DNA of 9,847 nt from Falsiroseomonas sp044348345. GTDB lineage: Bacteria; Pseudomonadota; Alphaproteobacteria; Acetobacterales; Acetobacteraceae. The position numbers were made by a program, and so were the translations under genes. Below, one piece after another: positions 1 to 7,628 of the stretch (the first letter of the stretch is position 1; the number at the start of each line of letters is the position of its first letter). Where the stretch lies: assembly GCA_044348345.1 (NCBI GenBank), contig JBIKSZ010000141.1, forward strand, positions 1-9,847. The letters are read 5' to 3'. Under the pieces are notes generated by a model that saw nothing but the letters and a program-made list of their open reading frames with translations, was not told the origin of the DNA and did no database searches.

Positions 1-27
1 GCCGACGATGGCGATGTCGTAGGTCAT
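1..27 (-). CDS. Start of FAD-dependent oxidoreductase (HcnC/OoxB-like subunit), cut by the window edge
   Basis: Only nine codons are inside the window, reading MTYDIAIVG from an ATG at 27-25. This ATG overlaps the TGA (26-24) of the upstream oxidoreductase gene in an ATGA junction, so the two are almost certainly co-translated. The YDIAIVG stretch is the first beta strand and first glycine of a dinucleotide-binding (GxGxxG) fold, as found at the N-terminus of DadA/HcnC/OoxB-type flavoproteins. Position as third gene after a small ferredoxin and a BFD-bearing FAD subunit matches the hcnABC/oox order. In that family the third subunit is the DAO-fold flavoprotein that oxidises the amino group. 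The identification rests on nine residues plus context, so the exact family is inference. Confidence 0.6.
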
Positions 28-1463
28 ATTGGCGCGGGCTTCGGCACGGGGATGTCGGCGTAGTCGAAGTCGCCGAGCAGCGCCTCCATCGGCACCGGGC
101 GCAGCGGCAGGCGGCCAGTGGCGAAGCCCGCGCGCTCCCGCCCGCCGACATGCGCCGCCACCAGCTCCGCCGCAGCCTCGCCGCAGACGCGGCCCTGGCA
201 GGGGCCCATGCCGCAGCGGGTGAACTGCTTCAGCTGGTTCATCTCCGCAGCACCATCCGCCAGCGCGCCTTCGATCTCGCCCCGCGTCACGCCCTCGCAG
301 CGGCAGATGACAGTCTCGGCGGGGATGGCAGCGACCAGCTCCGGCCGCAGCGCCATCAGGCGCGCCATTGCCGCACCCCCGCGCGCCGCACGGCGGAACC
401 CGCCTGCCGGCGCCTTGCGCGCCCGCGCATGTTCCGGCGCGCTGATCCGTCCGATGTCACAGAGCGCCGCCAGCGCCGCGAGCCGCCCCGCCGCCGGTGC
501 CGCCGCCGCGCCGCGCACGCCGCCACCATCGCCTGCGACATAGAGGCGCGGGATGGAGGTGCGGCGGTCCGCATCGAGCACCGGCACCCAGCCGCCATCC
601 TCGGGTGCGTAGCGGTGCTCCGCGCGGAAGCAGCGCGTTGCCTCCGTCGCCGGCACCAGCCCGTGGCCGATGCAGAGCGCGTCGCAGTCGAATTCCTCGG
701 CCTCGTTGGAGCCAAGCGCCGCGACGCGCACCCGCTCGAGCGTCGCCCCGCCCTCGGCCGCAACGACGCGATGGCCGGGCAGCACGCGGACGGCGGCGAG
801 CTTGAGGAAGGCGCGCCAGGCCGCGCCGCGCGCCAGCAAGTCGGGCCGCCAGGCGAGCGCGGGCAGGGTGCGGGTCCATTCGCTGGTGGTGGCCAAGTCT
901 ACCACCGCCGGCACCTCCGCCCCCGCGCGCAGCAGCTTCGCCGCGACGGCGTAGAGCAGCGGGCCGGCGCCCGCGACCACCACGCGCCGGCCCGGCAGGA
1001 TGCCCTGCGCCTTCAGTAGGATCGTCGCGGCCGCCAGCCCGACCACGCCCGGTAGCGTCCAGCCGGGAAAGGGAATGATCCGCTCATGCGTGCCGGGGCA
1101 GAGCACCAGCGCGCGCGCTTCCAGTGTCAGCGGCGCGCCGGATGGCGGCAGCGCATCCAGCCGGAAGGGCAAGCGGGCCTCGCCCTCCGGCACCAACGGG
1201 CCGCCGCCGAGGCCCCAGACGCGATGCCCGGTCAGCACCTCCACGCCCGAAGCCGCAAGTGCGGCCCGCAGCGCATCGCCGGCGCGGCGATCGGCATCTG
1301 GCTTCGTCCGAAAGCCCGCGGGCGGCGCGCGATAGACCTGCCCGCCCGGCGCCGGGCTTTCCTCGATCAGCACCGTGCGGGCGCCGCGCTGCGCGGCTTC
1401 CGTCGCGGCCGCCATGCCTGCGGGGCCGGCGCCCAGTACCGCGATGTCATAAATCGCGTTCAT
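24..1463 (-). CDS. NAD(P)/FAD-dependent oxidoreductase with BFD-type [2Fe-2S] domain (HcnB/OoxA-like subunit)
   Basis: A 479-residue flavoprotein subunit of a probable heterotrimeric amino-acid, opine or (hydroxy)proline dehydrogenase. Visible motifs are an N-terminal FAD-binding GAGPAG (residues 11-16) with PGGQVYR at 39-45, a second Rossmann motif VVVAGAGP (161-168), and the C-terminal FAD motif YVAGDGGG (308-315). A C-terminal BFD-like iron-sulfur domain has Cys387, Cys389, Cys417 and Cys422 in CxC...CxxxxC spacing (CRCEGVT and TRCGMGPCQG). HcnB, OoxA and the LhpBEF-type D-hydroxyproline dehydrogenases share this layout; electrons are thought to pass through it to the respiratory chain. 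The reading frame is open upstream to about 1922, but ATG 1463 begins directly before the FAD fold and overlaps the previous stop as ATGA, so I chose it. The substrate is undetermined. Hydrogen cyanide synthase is possible from the fold but unlikely here. Confidence 0.9.
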   Translation of the reverse strand: MNAIYDIAVLGAGPAGMAAATEAAQRGARTVLIEESPAPGGQVYRAPPAGFRTKPDADRRAGDALRAALAASGVEVLTGHRVWGLGGGPLVPEGEARLPFRLDALPPSGAPLTLEARALVLCPGTHERIIPFPGWTLPGVVGLAAATILLKAQGILPGRRVVVAGAGPLLYAVAAKLLRAGAEVPAVVDLATTSEWTRTLPALAWRPDLLARGAAWRAFLKLAAVRVLPGHRVVAAEGGATLERVRVAALGSNEAEEFDCDALCIGHGLVPATEATRCFRAEHRYAPEDGGWVPVLDADRRTSIPRLYVAGDGGGVRGAAAAPAAGRLAALAALCDIGRISAPEHARARKAPAGGFRRAARGGAAMARLMALRPELVAAIPAETVICRCEGVTRGEIEGALADGAAEMNQLKQFTRCGMGPCQGRVCGEAAAELVAAHVGGRERAGFATGRLPLRPVPMEALLGDFDYADIPVPKPAPI

Positions 1464-1765
1464 GCCGGCCGCGCCTTCAGCCCCGCGCGCACCGGCACCA
1501 GGCAGGCCTGCGCCAGCCGCCCATCCACGCGTACCAGACATTGCTGGCATACGCCCATCATGCAGAGGGCCGCGCGCGCCGATCCCGGGCCTTCGCCCAG
1601 GCGTCGCACGCCAGCGGCCAGCAGCGCCGCGGCCAGGCTTTCGCCCTCGGGCGCGCGCAGCGTCCGGCCTTCCCAGGCGAAGTCCACTTCGGCGGGGCGG
1701 GTTACGCCCTCCATGCGCAGCGAGCGAGTCACGCGCGAAAGAATAGCCGCAGCGGCTTGACGCAT
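1460..1765 (-). CDS. Small (2Fe-2S)-binding protein (HcnA/OoxC-like ferredoxin subunit)
   Basis: A 101-residue protein with a plant-ferredoxin-like cluster site: Cys68, Cys73, Cys76 and Cys88 in the order CxxxxCxxC-x11-C (ALCMMGVCQQC, then QACL). The segment VDGRLAQACLVPVRAG is characteristic of the small iron-sulfur subunit that precedes HcnB/OoxA-type flavoproteins. It should carry electrons between the flavin subunits or onward to quinone. Its TGA overlaps the ATG of the next gene (ATGA at 1463-1460), indicating one operon. The start is uncertain. ATG 1765 leaves only 29 bp to the divergent ABC ATPase. An in-frame ATG at 1714 gives 84 residues, begins just before the first beta strand (AEVDFAWEGR) and leaves 80 bp for promoters. 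Neither start has a convincing Shine-Dalgarno sequence. Family assignment is firm, the start is not. Confidence 0.85.
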   Translation of the reverse strand: MRQAAAAILSRVTRSLRMEGVTRPAEVDFAWEGRTLRAPEGESLAAALLAAGVRRLGEGPGSARAALCMMGVCQQCLVRVDGRLAQACLVPVRAGLKARPA

Positions 1766-1794
1766 CCACCCAGGCGCCGGGACACTCCCACCCG

Positions 1795-2535
1795 ATGAGC
1801 TTCTTGACCCTTGATGGCCTCACGGCCAGCCATGATGGGCGCCACGACGTGCTGCGCGAGGTCTCGCTCAGCGTCGGCAAGGGCGAGGTGGTTGGGCTGA
1901 TCGGTCCTTCGGGCTCGGGCAAGTCGTCGCTGCTGCGGGCGCTGGTCGGGCTCCTGCGGCCGCGCGCGGGCCGGGTGACCGTGGCTGGGCAGGCAGTGGA
2001 CTACGCCTCCCGCGCGTCGCTCCGCGCGGCGCGGGAGCACTTCGCCATCGTCTTCCAGCAGTACAACCTGTTCCAGAACATGACGGCGCTGCGCAACGTG
2101 GCCATCGCGCCGACGCTGGTGAAGAAGCGCGACGCCGCGGCGGTGGATGCCGAGGCGCGCCGGTTGCTGGAGCGTGTCGGGCTCGGCCACAAATTCGATG
2201 CTTATCCGGACGAGCTATCCGGCGGGCAGCAGCAGCGCGTGGCGATTGCGCGCGCGCTGGCGCTGAAGCCCGACATCCTGCTGCTCGATGAGGTGACCAG
2301 CGCGCTCGACCCAGAGCTGGTGACGGAAGTGCTCGACACCATCCGTACGCTGCGCGACGAGGGGATGACGATGCTGGTCGTCAGCCACGAGATGGCTTTC
2401 ATCCGCGAAGTGGCGAGCACCGTCGTGTTCATGGACCAGGGCCGCATCGTGGAAGCCGGCCCCCCGGCCCGTATCTTCGACGCGCCCGAAAGCGCGCGCC
2501 TGCGCGACTTCACCGCCAAGATTTTGCGCCATTGA
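1795..2535 (+). CDS. ABC transporter ATP-binding protein, polar amino acid uptake (GlnQ/HisP) family
   Basis: A 246-residue complete ABC ATPase, the usual length for GlnQ/HisP/ArtP-type subunits. Motifs are Walker A GPSGSGKS (37-44), the Q-loop in VFQQYNLF (Gln88), the signature LSGGQQQRVAIARAL (141-155), Walker B ILLLDE (161-166), the D-loop SALDPE, and the switch His198 in VVSHEMAF. FQQYNLF, DEVTSALDPELV and SHEM.F.REVA are typical of the polar amino acid transporter ATPases, which drive import of amino acids or opines from the periplasm. No permease or binding protein lies beside it, so it must pair with subunits outside the window. It is divergent from the iron-sulfur/flavin dehydrogenase genes and followed at once by a DUF6282-like hydrolase, which suggests uptake of their substrate. 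ATG 1795 fits the family N-terminus, although no clear Shine-Dalgarno sequence precedes it. Confidence 0.92.
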   Translation: MSFLTLDGLTASHDGRHDVLREVSLSVGKGEVVGLIGPSGSGKSSLLRALVGLLRPRAGRVTVAGQAVDYASRASLRAAREHFAIVFQQYNLFQNMTALRNVAIAPTLVKKRDAAAVDAEARRLLERVGLGHKFDAYPDELSGGQQQRVAIARALALKPDILLLDEVTSALDPELVTEVLDTIRTLRDEGMTMLVVSHEMAFIREVASTVVFMDQGRIVEAGPPARIFDAPESARLRDFTAKILRH

Positions 2536-2537
2536 GC

Positions 2538-2542
2538 AGGAG
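2538..2542 (+). promoter_or_regulatory. Ribosome-binding site setting the start of the DUF6282-like gene
   Basis: AGGAG lies seven bases before the ATG at 2550. This supports that ATG over the in-frame TTG at 2532, which would lie inside the preceding stop region and lacks a comparable site. Confidence 0.75.
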
Positions 2543-2549
2543 AGAGCCG

Positions 2550-3461
2550 ATGACCTGGTCTCCACCCGGATCGCATCTGCTGCGCGGCGCGATCGATTGC
2601 CACGTGCATTGCGCGCCGCACCTCAATCATCGCTCCGTCAATGTCTTCGAGGCGGTGCGCCAGGCCGCGGCGGCGGGGATGCGCGGCATCGGCATCATGT
2701 GCAACTTCCAGAATACCTCCGGCTTCGCCGCGTTGGCGAACCAGGAGCTCGGCCATCTTGGCGTGCATGCCTTTGGCGGCGTGATCATGCAGCCGACCGC
2801 CGGCGGCATCACGCTCGAGGTCGCCAAGGCCGCCATCGGCTATGGCTACGGGCCGGGCACGGGCGCCCGCTTCGTCAGCCTGCCCACCCACCACACCCGC
2901 ATGGTCGCCGAGCGTGAGGGCCGCAGCCCCGCCTTTCTGGAGACCACCTTCTGGGTGCCGCCGAACGGGAAGATCCCCGATCCCGTCCCCGCCATCATGG
3001 ATCTCTGCGCCGAGCGTGACGTTGTCTTCGACTGCGGCCATGTCGCGGGGCGGGAGGCGGTGGCCCTGGCGGAGGAGGCGAAGCGGCGCGGTGTGGCGCG
3101 CATCCGCACCCATGCCAGCCGCTACGCGGTGGAGGAGATCGCGGCCCTCACCGCGCTCGGCGCCTATGCCGAGTTCAGCTTCTTCATCCTGACCCATGCC
3201 ACGCAGGTCGGCCTGACCCATGTGGATGACGAAAAGCACCGCATCGCTGCCAATGCCACGATCCAGGATTTCACGCCGCGCATCCGCGCCGCCGGTGCGC
3301 GAGCGATCCTGTCCACGGATTCCGGCGTCTTCCTGCTGCCGCCGCCGGTCGAAGCATTCCGTGAATTCCTTCTGCTGATCGAGAGTGAAGGTTTCTCCGA
3401 ACCCGAGATTCGCCGCATGATTGCAACCAATCCTGCGGCCTTGTTCGGCCTATCCGACTGA
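2550..3461 (+). CDS. DUF6282-like amidohydrolase-fold protein, putative metal-dependent hydrolase
   Basis: A 303-residue protein of unknown reaction. It resembles what I recall as the DUF6282 family, with the layout of a metal-dependent amidohydrolase TIM barrel. IDCHVH gives an HxH pair (His18, His20) on the first strand, with further histidines at 114-115 (PTHHTR), 164 (FDCGHVAG) and 188 (RTHASR). LSTDSG supplies Asp257, where amidohydrolases keep their catalytic metal-binding Asp. The C-terminal MIATNPAALFGL is the helix commonly seen after the amidohydrolase barrel. No signal peptide or membrane segment is apparent, so it is probably cytoplasmic. It starts 14 bases after the ABC ATPase stop and is very likely co-transcribed with it, which points to processing of the imported compound. 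Hydrolysis of a cyclic amide, lactone or ester is a reasonable guess, but no substrate can be read from the sequence. Confidence 0.85.
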   Translation: MTWSPPGSHLLRGAIDCHVHCAPHLNHRSVNVFEAVRQAAAAGMRGIGIMCNFQNTSGFAALANQELGHLGVHAFGGVIMQPTAGGITLEVAKAAIGYGYGPGTGARFVSLPTHHTRMVAEREGRSPAFLETTFWVPPNGKIPDPVPAIMDLCAERDVVFDCGHVAGREAVALAEEAKRRGVARIRTHASRYAVEEIAALTALGAYAEFSFFILTHATQVGLTHVDDEKHRIAANATIQDFTPRIRAAGARAILSTDSGVFLLPPPVEAFREFLLLIESEGFSEPEIRRMIATNPAALFGLSD

Positions 3462-3468
3462 TTCCCTA

Positions 3469-3489
3469 ACGGGCCGTTCAACGGTCCGT
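3469..3489 (+). terminator. Stem-loop after the DUF6282-like gene, possible terminator without a T tract
   Basis: ACGGGCCGT (3469-3477) pairs with ACGGTCCGT (3481-3489) around a three-base loop. This gives nine pairs, one of them a G-T wobble, beginning eight bases after the DUF6282-like stop. No run of T follows, so intrinsic termination is doubtful. It could instead stabilise the 3' end or act with the overlapping second hairpin. Confidence 0.4.
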
Positions 3490-3499
3490 GATGCACGGA
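3485..3499 (+). other. Second small hairpin overlapping the first
   Basis: TCCGTG (3485-3490) and CACGGA (3494-3499) form a perfect six-base stem around ATG. It shares TCCGT with the right arm of the 3469-3489 stem, so the two structures cannot form together. No function is established. Confidence 0.35.
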
Positions 3500-3546
3500 T
3501 GCGTGTGTGGATGACTCGACCCACGCCGCGCGGCTTTGGTTAGATT

Positions 3547-3580
3547 GGGGGCCTTCCTATCGCGCGGAAGGCGAACCCCC
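3547..3580 (+). promoter_or_regulatory. Hairpin enclosing the ribosome-binding site of the histidine kinase
   Basis: GGGGG (3547-3551) and CCTTCC (3552-3557) pair with GGAAGG (3566-3571) and CCCCC (3576-3580). The loop is eight bases and a four-base bulge (CGAA) lies on the 3' side. GGAAGG is the only good Shine-Dalgarno sequence before ATG 3582, so it is buried in the inner stem. The pairing is visible directly. Control of translation is inferred and depends on transcription starting upstream of 3547. Confidence 0.45.
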
Positions 3581-3581
3581 C

Positions 3582-5079
<1,498 letters not shown>

Positions 5080-5099
<20 letters not shown>

Positions 5100-5481
5100 G
5101 GCGCAGATGGCCATGCGCGCGCGCATCCTGGTCGCCGAGGACGAAGCGCTGGCGGCCATGGCGGTCGAGGACGAGTTGCAGGAGGCCGGCTACGAGGTGG
5201 AGCTTGCCTTCGACGGCCAGGCCGCGCTGCTGGCGGCGCAGCGGGCCTTGCCGGACCTGCTGCTGACGGATCTGCGCATGCCGCGGCTTGATGGGAGTGG
5301 GCTGATCCGTGCCGTCCGGGCCTTCGCGCCTGGCCTGCCGGTGGTCGTGATGTCGGGCTACGTGGCGGCCACCGACGCCGACGGCTTCCGCCGTATGGGG
5401 GAGGGGCCTGTCGCGCTCTTCGCCAAGCCGCTCGACATGGATGCGCTGCTGGCCGAGATCGCGCGGCTGCTGCAGCGATAG
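5080..5481 (+). CDS. Single-domain response regulator (CheY-like receiver)
   Basis: A 133-residue stand-alone receiver with no output domain. The acidic pocket is Glu20-Asp21 (VAEDE), the phosphoacceptor is Asp64 (LLTDLRMPRLDG), the switch residue is Ser92 (VVMSGY), and Lys116 lies in FAKPLD. It should accept phosphate from the kinase encoded just upstream and either pass it on or act by protein contact. Nothing suggests DNA binding. ATG 5080 lies inside the kinase gene with GATGAGG seven bases upstream, giving a 20-base overlap and coupled translation. In-frame ATGs at 5107 (TTGAGG five bases upstream) and 5113 would give 124 or 122 residues, closer to usual receiver N-termini, so the start is ambiguous. 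Only 24 bp separate it from the convergent LysR gene, with no clear terminator hairpin between them. Confidence 0.9.
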
Positions 5482-5505
5482 GCCGCAGGTGGCGCGCCGC
5501 GCATC

Positions 5506-6399
5506 TCAGCCCGCGCGCATGCTTTTCTCCAGCAGGGCGATCAGCGTGCGCGCGGCGGGGCCGGGCTCCGTGCCCCGCCGCAGCAGCAGGCCGGTGACGC
5601 GGTCCACCTCGGGCTCCCGCAGTGGGCGGGCGACCAGCACCGGGTGCGGATCCCGCGGCAAAGCGAGCCGCGGCACCACAGCTACGCCAAGCCCCGCCTC
5701 CACCAGGCCGAGGCTGGTCGAGAGATGTTCCGCCTCGTAGTGCCAGGCTGGCGTGATGCCCTGCGGCAGCAGCGTGCGGTCCAGGATCAGCCGGTTGCCC
5801 GACCGGCGGGAGACGCCGACCAGCTTCTCCCCGGCCAGATCCGCCCAGCGCACGGTGCGGCGCCGCGCCAGCGGATGATCCTGCCGACAGGCCAGCACGA
5901 AGGGATCGCGCCGGAGCGGGCGGAACTCGACATCCGGATGCGCCGCGCCCTCCATGCCGATGCCGAATTCGGCGGCGGCGGAGGCCACGGCATCCAGCAC
6001 GCCCTCGGCCGAGAGATCCATCGCGCGCACCCGCACGGCGGGGAAGCGACGCGCGAAGGCGGCGAGCGTCGCAGGCAGGAAGTAGTAGGCGGCGGTCGGG
6101 ATGCAGGCGAGCGTCACGAGGCCCCGCCGACTGGCCGCTGTCTCACGGATGCCGAGCAGGCTTTCTTCCAACTCGTCCAGCAGCCGGCGCGCGCGCGGCA
6201 GGAATTCGCGCCCCGTCTGGGTCAGCGTGACCCGCCGTGTGGAGCGCGTCAGCAGCGTGACGCCGAGCTCCTGCTCGAGCGCCGTGAGCCGCCGCGAGAT
6301 GGCGGGCAGCGAGAGATGCAGGGTCTGCGCCGCGGCCGTGAGGCCGCCCGCCTCGCCGACGGCGACGAAGGTACGGAGCTGGTCGAGGTCGATGGCCAT
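5506..6399 (-). CDS. LysR-family transcriptional regulator
   Basis: A 297-residue LysR regulator of standard length. The N-terminal winged helix-turn-helix covers about residues 3-60: DLDQLRTFVAVGEAGGLTAAA, then LHLSLPAISRRLTALEQELG, then LLTRSTRRVTLTQTG. A linker helix and the periplasmic-binding-protein-like effector domain follow (from about residue 90, beginning RRGLVTLACIPT). ATG 6399 was chosen because the frame upstream of it (open to 6456) runs through the promoter region and MAIDLDQLRTF is a normal LysR start; the Shine-Dalgarno sequence is weak. The gene is divergent from the GalD-like gene across 107 bp containing a dyad site. By the usual LysR arrangement it should control that gene and those after it, and probably itself, in response to a small carboxylate. 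The effector is unknown. Confidence 0.93.
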   Translation of the reverse strand: MAIDLDQLRTFVAVGEAGGLTAAAQTLHLSLPAISRRLTALEQELGVTLLTRSTRRVTLTQTGREFLPRARRLLDELEESLLGIRETAASRRGLVTLACIPTAAYYFLPATLAAFARRFPAVRVRAMDLSAEGVLDAVASAAAEFGIGMEGAAHPDVEFRPLRRDPFVLACRQDHPLARRRTVRWADLAGEKLVGVSRRSGNRLILDRTLLPQGITPAWHYEAEHLSTSLGLVEAGLGVAVVPRLALPRDPHPVLVARPLREPEVDRVTGLLLRRGTEPGPAARTLIALLEKSMRAG

Positions 6400-6420
6400 G
6401 GCGGGCAGGGTCCATGTTTC

Positions 6421-6435
6421 TTGCGCTTGGTGCAA
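6421..6435. promoter_or_regulatory. Candidate LysR-type operator (TTGC-N7-GCAA)
   Basis: TTGCGCTTGGTGCAA is a dyad with four-base arms and contains the T-N11-A pattern of LysR boxes. It lies between the divergent lysR and GalD-like genes. A further TTGCAC half-site begins at 6451, 30 bp from the first TTGC, and is an inverted copy of the GTGCAA at 6430-6435. The sequence is clear; binding is inferred. Confidence 0.45.
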
Positions 6436-6463
6436 CAATACTGTCGCGCTTTGCACTTGTCGT
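6435..6463 (-). promoter_or_regulatory. Candidate promoter of the lysR gene
   Basis: On the minus strand ACGACA (6463-6458) and TATTGT (6440-6435) are separated by 17 bases, each matching four of six sigma-70 consensus positions. The predicted start site would fall inside the LysR-type dyad at 6421-6435, which would suit autorepression. No equally good promoter is visible for the plus-strand genes; TTGTCG (6457-6462) with GATAGC (6480-6485) is a weak possibility. Confidence 0.3.
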
Positions 6464-6493
6464 CGGTCTGTGCTCGCGCGATAGCAGCCTCCT

Positions 6494-6500
6494 GAGGAAG
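6494..6500 (+). promoter_or_regulatory. Ribosome-binding site deciding the GalD-like start
   Basis: GAGGAAG ends six bases before ATG 6507. It supports this start against the ATG at 6414, which would run the protein through the divergent promoter region. Confidence 0.7.
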
Positions 6501-6506
6501 CGCCCG

Positions 6507-7601
6507 ATGCAAACCCGAATCCCCTGCGTGCTCATGCGCGGCGGCACCAGCCGCGGCCCCTATTTCCTGGCGGACGACCTGCCAGCCGACCCCGCGGCAC
6601 GGGATGCCGTGCTGCTGGCCGCCATGGGCTCGCCGCATCCGATGCAGGTGGACGGCATCGGCGGGGCGCAGACGCTGACCAGCAAGGTCGCCATCGTGTC
6701 GCGCTCCGCGACGCCGGGCGTTGATGTGGACTACCTCTTTGCCCAGGTGGATGTCGGCCGCGCCATCGTGGATACGCGCCCCAATTGCGGGAACATGCTG
6801 GCCGGCGTCGGGCCCTTCGCGATCGAGGCCGGGCTCGTTCCCGCCAAGGCCGGGGAGACGCTGGTGCGTATCCTCAACGTCAACACCGACACGCGGGTCG
6901 ACTCCCTGGTCCAGACGCCGGGCGGCGCCGTGACCTATGAGGGTGAGGCCGAAATCCCGGGCGTCAGCGGCACCGCCGCGCCCATCATGCTGCGCTTCCG
7001 CGACGTCGCGGGCAGCCAGACCGGCACGCTGTTCCCCTCTGGCCACCGGCAGGAGGAGATTGCGGGCATCGCGGTGACGCTGATCGACGGCGCCATGCCG
7101 ATGATGCTGCTGCGCGCGCGCGACCTTGGCGCCGACATCACCGCGACACCGGATGCGTTGAACGCAGATCGTGCGCTGTTTGCGCGCGTCGAGACGCTGC
7201 GGCGCGAGGCCGGCTTGCGCATGCGCCTCGGCGATGTCGCCGACAGTGTGGTGCCGAAGCCCTGCCTGCTCGGCCCCGGCACGGATGGCGCGCATCTGAC
7301 GGCGCGCTACTTCACGCCGCATGACTGCCACCGCGCCATGGCGGTGACGGGCGGCATCACGCTGGCCACGGCCGCGCGCACCGCGGGCACGCTCGCGCAC
7401 GAAGCCGCCGGCGGCGATCCGGGGGAGGTGGTGCGCATCGCGCATCCCTCCGGCGTGATGGAGGTGCCGATCGGGCTGGAGGGTGGCGAGGTTGCCTGGG
7501 CCGGCACGCTCCGCACCGCGCGCCGCATCTTCGAAGGCACGCTGCTGATCCCCGGCGCGGTCTGGGATGGGCGCCGCCGCCTGCCCGCCGCCGCCGACTG
7601 A
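6507..7601 (+). CDS. galD: GalD/PrpF-family isomerase, probable 4-oxalomesaconate tautomerase
   Basis: A 364-residue protein of the PrpF fold (two diaminopimelate-epimerase-like halves). The N-terminus QTRIPCVLMRGGTSRG matches GalD-type 4-oxalomesaconate tautomerases better than methylaconitate isomerase PrpF, which as I recall begins IPATYMRGGTSKG. Lys60 in LTSKVAIV and Cys94 in NCGNMLAGVGPFAIEAGL sit in the family's conserved active-site segments. GalD converts the keto to the enol form of 4-oxalomesaconate in gallate and protocatechuate 4,5-cleavage. No dioxygenase or hydratase for that route lies in the window, so the substrate could be another unsaturated tricarboxylate. ATG 6507 was chosen over the upstream frame (open from 6414) because GAGGAAG lies six bases before it and it matches the family start. 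It leads a run with the binding-protein gene 27 bp downstream. Confidence 0.85.
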   Translation: MQTRIPCVLMRGGTSRGPYFLADDLPADPAARDAVLLAAMGSPHPMQVDGIGGAQTLTSKVAIVSRSATPGVDVDYLFAQVDVGRAIVDTRPNCGNMLAGVGPFAIEAGLVPAKAGETLVRILNVNTDTRVDSLVQTPGGAVTYEGEAEIPGVSGTAAPIMLRFRDVAGSQTGTLFPSGHRQEEIAGIAVTLIDGAMPMMLLRARDLGADITATPDALNADRALFARVETLRREAGLRMRLGDVADSVVPKPCLLGPGTDGAHLTARYFTPHDCHRAMAVTGGITLATAARTAGTLAHEAAGGDPGEVVRIAHPSGVMEVPIGLEGGEVAWAGTLRTARRIFEGTLLIPGAVWDGRRRLPAAAD

Positions 7602-7628
7602 GCCGCAACGCAGAAGAGGACAACACCC

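Noticed and set aside
24..1765. Hydrogen cyanide synthase (hcnABC) as the identity of the minus-strand operon
   Set aside because: Gene order and domains match, but the wider family of opine, proline and hydroxyproline dehydrogenases shares them. The third subunit that would help decide is nearly all outside the window, so no specific name is justified.
1757..1785. TTGACG at 1757 as a promoter for the ABC ATPase
   Set aside because: No acceptable -10 element lies 15-19 bases downstream.
1464..1922. Upstream extension of the FAD oxidoreductase frame to 1922
   Set aside because: It crosses the whole 2Fe-2S gene and the divergent gap. The ATGA junction and the FAD fold at 1463 define the true start.
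2202..3239. Open frame of 345 codons antisense to the ABC ATPase end and DUF6282-like gene
   Set aside because: It is opposite two convincing genes and has no domain or ribosome site of its own.
3507..3581. GTG start at 3507 adding 25 residues to the kinase
   Set aside because: The added residues show no similarity to sensor N-termini and cover the hairpin leader. ATG 3582 has a better ribosome site.
5482..5505. Bidirectional terminator between the receiver and LysR genes
   Set aside because: The 24-bp gap holds a GGCGCGCC palindrome but no stem with a usable loop and no T tract.
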